DNA of 41,222 bases from an uncultured Bacilli bacterium (GTDB taxonomy: Bacteria > Bacillota_I > Bacilli_A > RF39 > UBA660), in assembly GCA_944332025.1 (NCBI GenBank), contig CALVJB010000009.1, positions 1 through 41,222 on the forward strand, read 5' to 3'. Below are positions 40,516 to 41,222 of the stretch, one piece after another (the first letter of the stretch is position 1; every line of letters begins with the position of its first letter). The translations under genes and the position numbers were made by a program. The notes beneath the pieces were generated by a model. The model did not search any database and had not been told where the DNA came from. It saw nothing but the letters and a program-made list of their open reading frames with translations.

Positions 40516-41196
40516 ATGTATAATATTAAGAAAAATATAGATAGATTAAAAAGAGGAGAACCTACTTTCTTTTTAGAACCTAATGAAGTTAAAGAAGTAA
40601 AAAGATACTTTAAAAAATATGAGTTTAATATTTTTAAACCTTTTGAAGAAGCTGAAAAGATAATACTTTATAAAGAAAAACTACCTAAAGTAGTATTATT
40701 TAAAATAATAACTAAAGATTCTCTTAGACATCAAGATATTTTAGGTAGTATCTTCTCTTTAAATATAGACAAGGAAGTATTTGGAGATATCATAATAGAT
40801 AATAATAACTATTATTTTTATTTACTAGAGTCTATGAAAGATTATTTTTTAACTAACTTTAATAAGATAAAAAACAATTACATTGAACTAGAAAAAATAG
40901 ATATTAATAGTTTAAAAGATTATAAAAGAAAGTTTAAAGAACTAGAGTTAATCATAAAAAGTGAAAGAATTGACACTATAGTATCTAATATTACTAACAC
41001 ATCTAGAAGTAAAGTAAAAGATAAATTTAAGAACAAAGAAGTTATTTTAAATTATGAAATATTATCTAATCCTTCATATCTCTTAAAAGAGGAAGATATC
41101 TTTAGTATTAGAAAATATGGTAAGTTTAAGTATATTGGTAAAGTTAAACAAACTAAAAAAAATAATTATATTGTTAAGATACATAAATATCTCTAA
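40516..41196 (+). CDS. YlmH-type S4-domain RNA-binding protein
   Basis: A 226-residue protein. The segment DSLRHQDILGSIFSLNIDKE, then VFGDIIIDNNNYYFYLLESM, matches the central domain of YlmH (RqcP2-type) proteins. The C-terminal S4 domain is about residues 158-226 (SRSKVKDKFKNKEVILNYEI, then IFSIRKYGKFKYIGKVKQTK). In Bacillus, S4 proteins of this group act at the ribosome, in ribosome-associated quality control or near cell-division genes. The usual sepF/divIVA neighbours are not seen. GAAGGGATAA precedes the start, and the gene ends 26 bases before the window edge. Confidence 0.8.
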   Translation: MYNIKKNIDRLKRGEPTFFLEPNEVKEVKRYFKKYEFNIFKPFEEAEKIILYKEKLPKVVLFKIITKDSLRHQDILGSIFSLNIDKEVFGDIIIDNNNYYFYLLESMKDYFLTNFNKIKNNYIELEKIDINSLKDYKRKFKELELIIKSERIDTIVSNITNTSRSKVKDKFKNKEVILNYEILSNPSYLLKEEDIFSIRKYGKFKYIGKVKQTKKNNYIVKIHKYL

Positions 41197-41222
41197 TATA
41201 ATTATTTTAAAAACTTCTCATT

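Noticed and set aside
1-41222. Mycoplasma-type code with TGA as Trp
   Set aside because: Trp is encoded by TGG throughout and TGA ends good genes such as 10384-10623.

Overview
The window comes from a very AT-rich Gram-positive gut-type bacterium. Standard-code TGA stops (for example the gene ending at 10623), strong AGGAGG ribosome sites and TTGACA/TATAAT promoters point to Bacillota. A BspA/DUF285 repeat surface protein, a BclA-like collagen protein, PFOR and a LemA-DUF2207 pair are the mix often seen in uncultured Bacilli such as the RF39-like lineages; that placement is inference. An SspI-type small acid-soluble spore protein and the BclA-like protein suggest the cell can form spores.

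Region 1-5075 is a graveyard of mobile elements. From left to right on the minus strand it holds the 5' part of a group II intron (ends at 460) splitting a small gene, a DEAD/DEAH-type helicase cut off by a degenerate IS5-type element (1355-2465), a lipoprotein of different base character, gene debris, and a 5'-truncated TnpB that still keeps its putative omega-RNA and right-end hairpin. A NUDIX gene follows.

Region 5076-14678 is a 9.6-kb integrative mobilizable element bounded by a 27-bp direct repeat. It carries a VanZ-like membrane protein and two lipoproteins, two paralogous XRE repressors with palindromic operators, an AbrB-type regulator, a third XRE repressor facing a DUF3173 protein and a RepA-like ATPase, a candidate oriT, a MobV relaxase and a tyrosine integrase. 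It has no conjugation machinery, so it would need a helper.

Region 14679-23836 is core-like chromosome: recG, a degenerate glycerophosphodiesterase-like protein, a collagen-like spore-surface candidate, uppS and pyruvate:ferredoxin oxidoreductase. Two promoter-to-terminator small RNA candidates lie here (minus strand 14705-14814; plus strand 18151-18256).

Region 23837-30372 is the most unusual part. Four copies of a roughly 350-bp module each encode, on the minus strand, a 30-31-residue hydrophobic peptide with a very strong ribosome site facing an anti-Shine-Dalgarno segment. A convergent plus-strand RNA with its own promoter and terminator overlaps the end of each peptide mRNA. This is the layout of Bacillus-type type I toxin-antitoxin loci (txpA/ratA, bsrG/SR4 style). 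The modules alternate with lineage-specific hypothetical genes, one of which (an ORF of about 850 codons) is split by an intact IS5-type element with TA target duplication.

Region 30367-41222 is envelope and housekeeping: a polysaccharide deacetylase, a DedA transporter, a BspA-like surface protein, an IS21-like end remnant, an alpha/beta hydrolase, the LemA-DUF2207 operon, sspI, a structured RNA candidate (37758-37905), an SDR/membrane/FAD-oxidoreductase operon, and a YlmH-type S4 protein.
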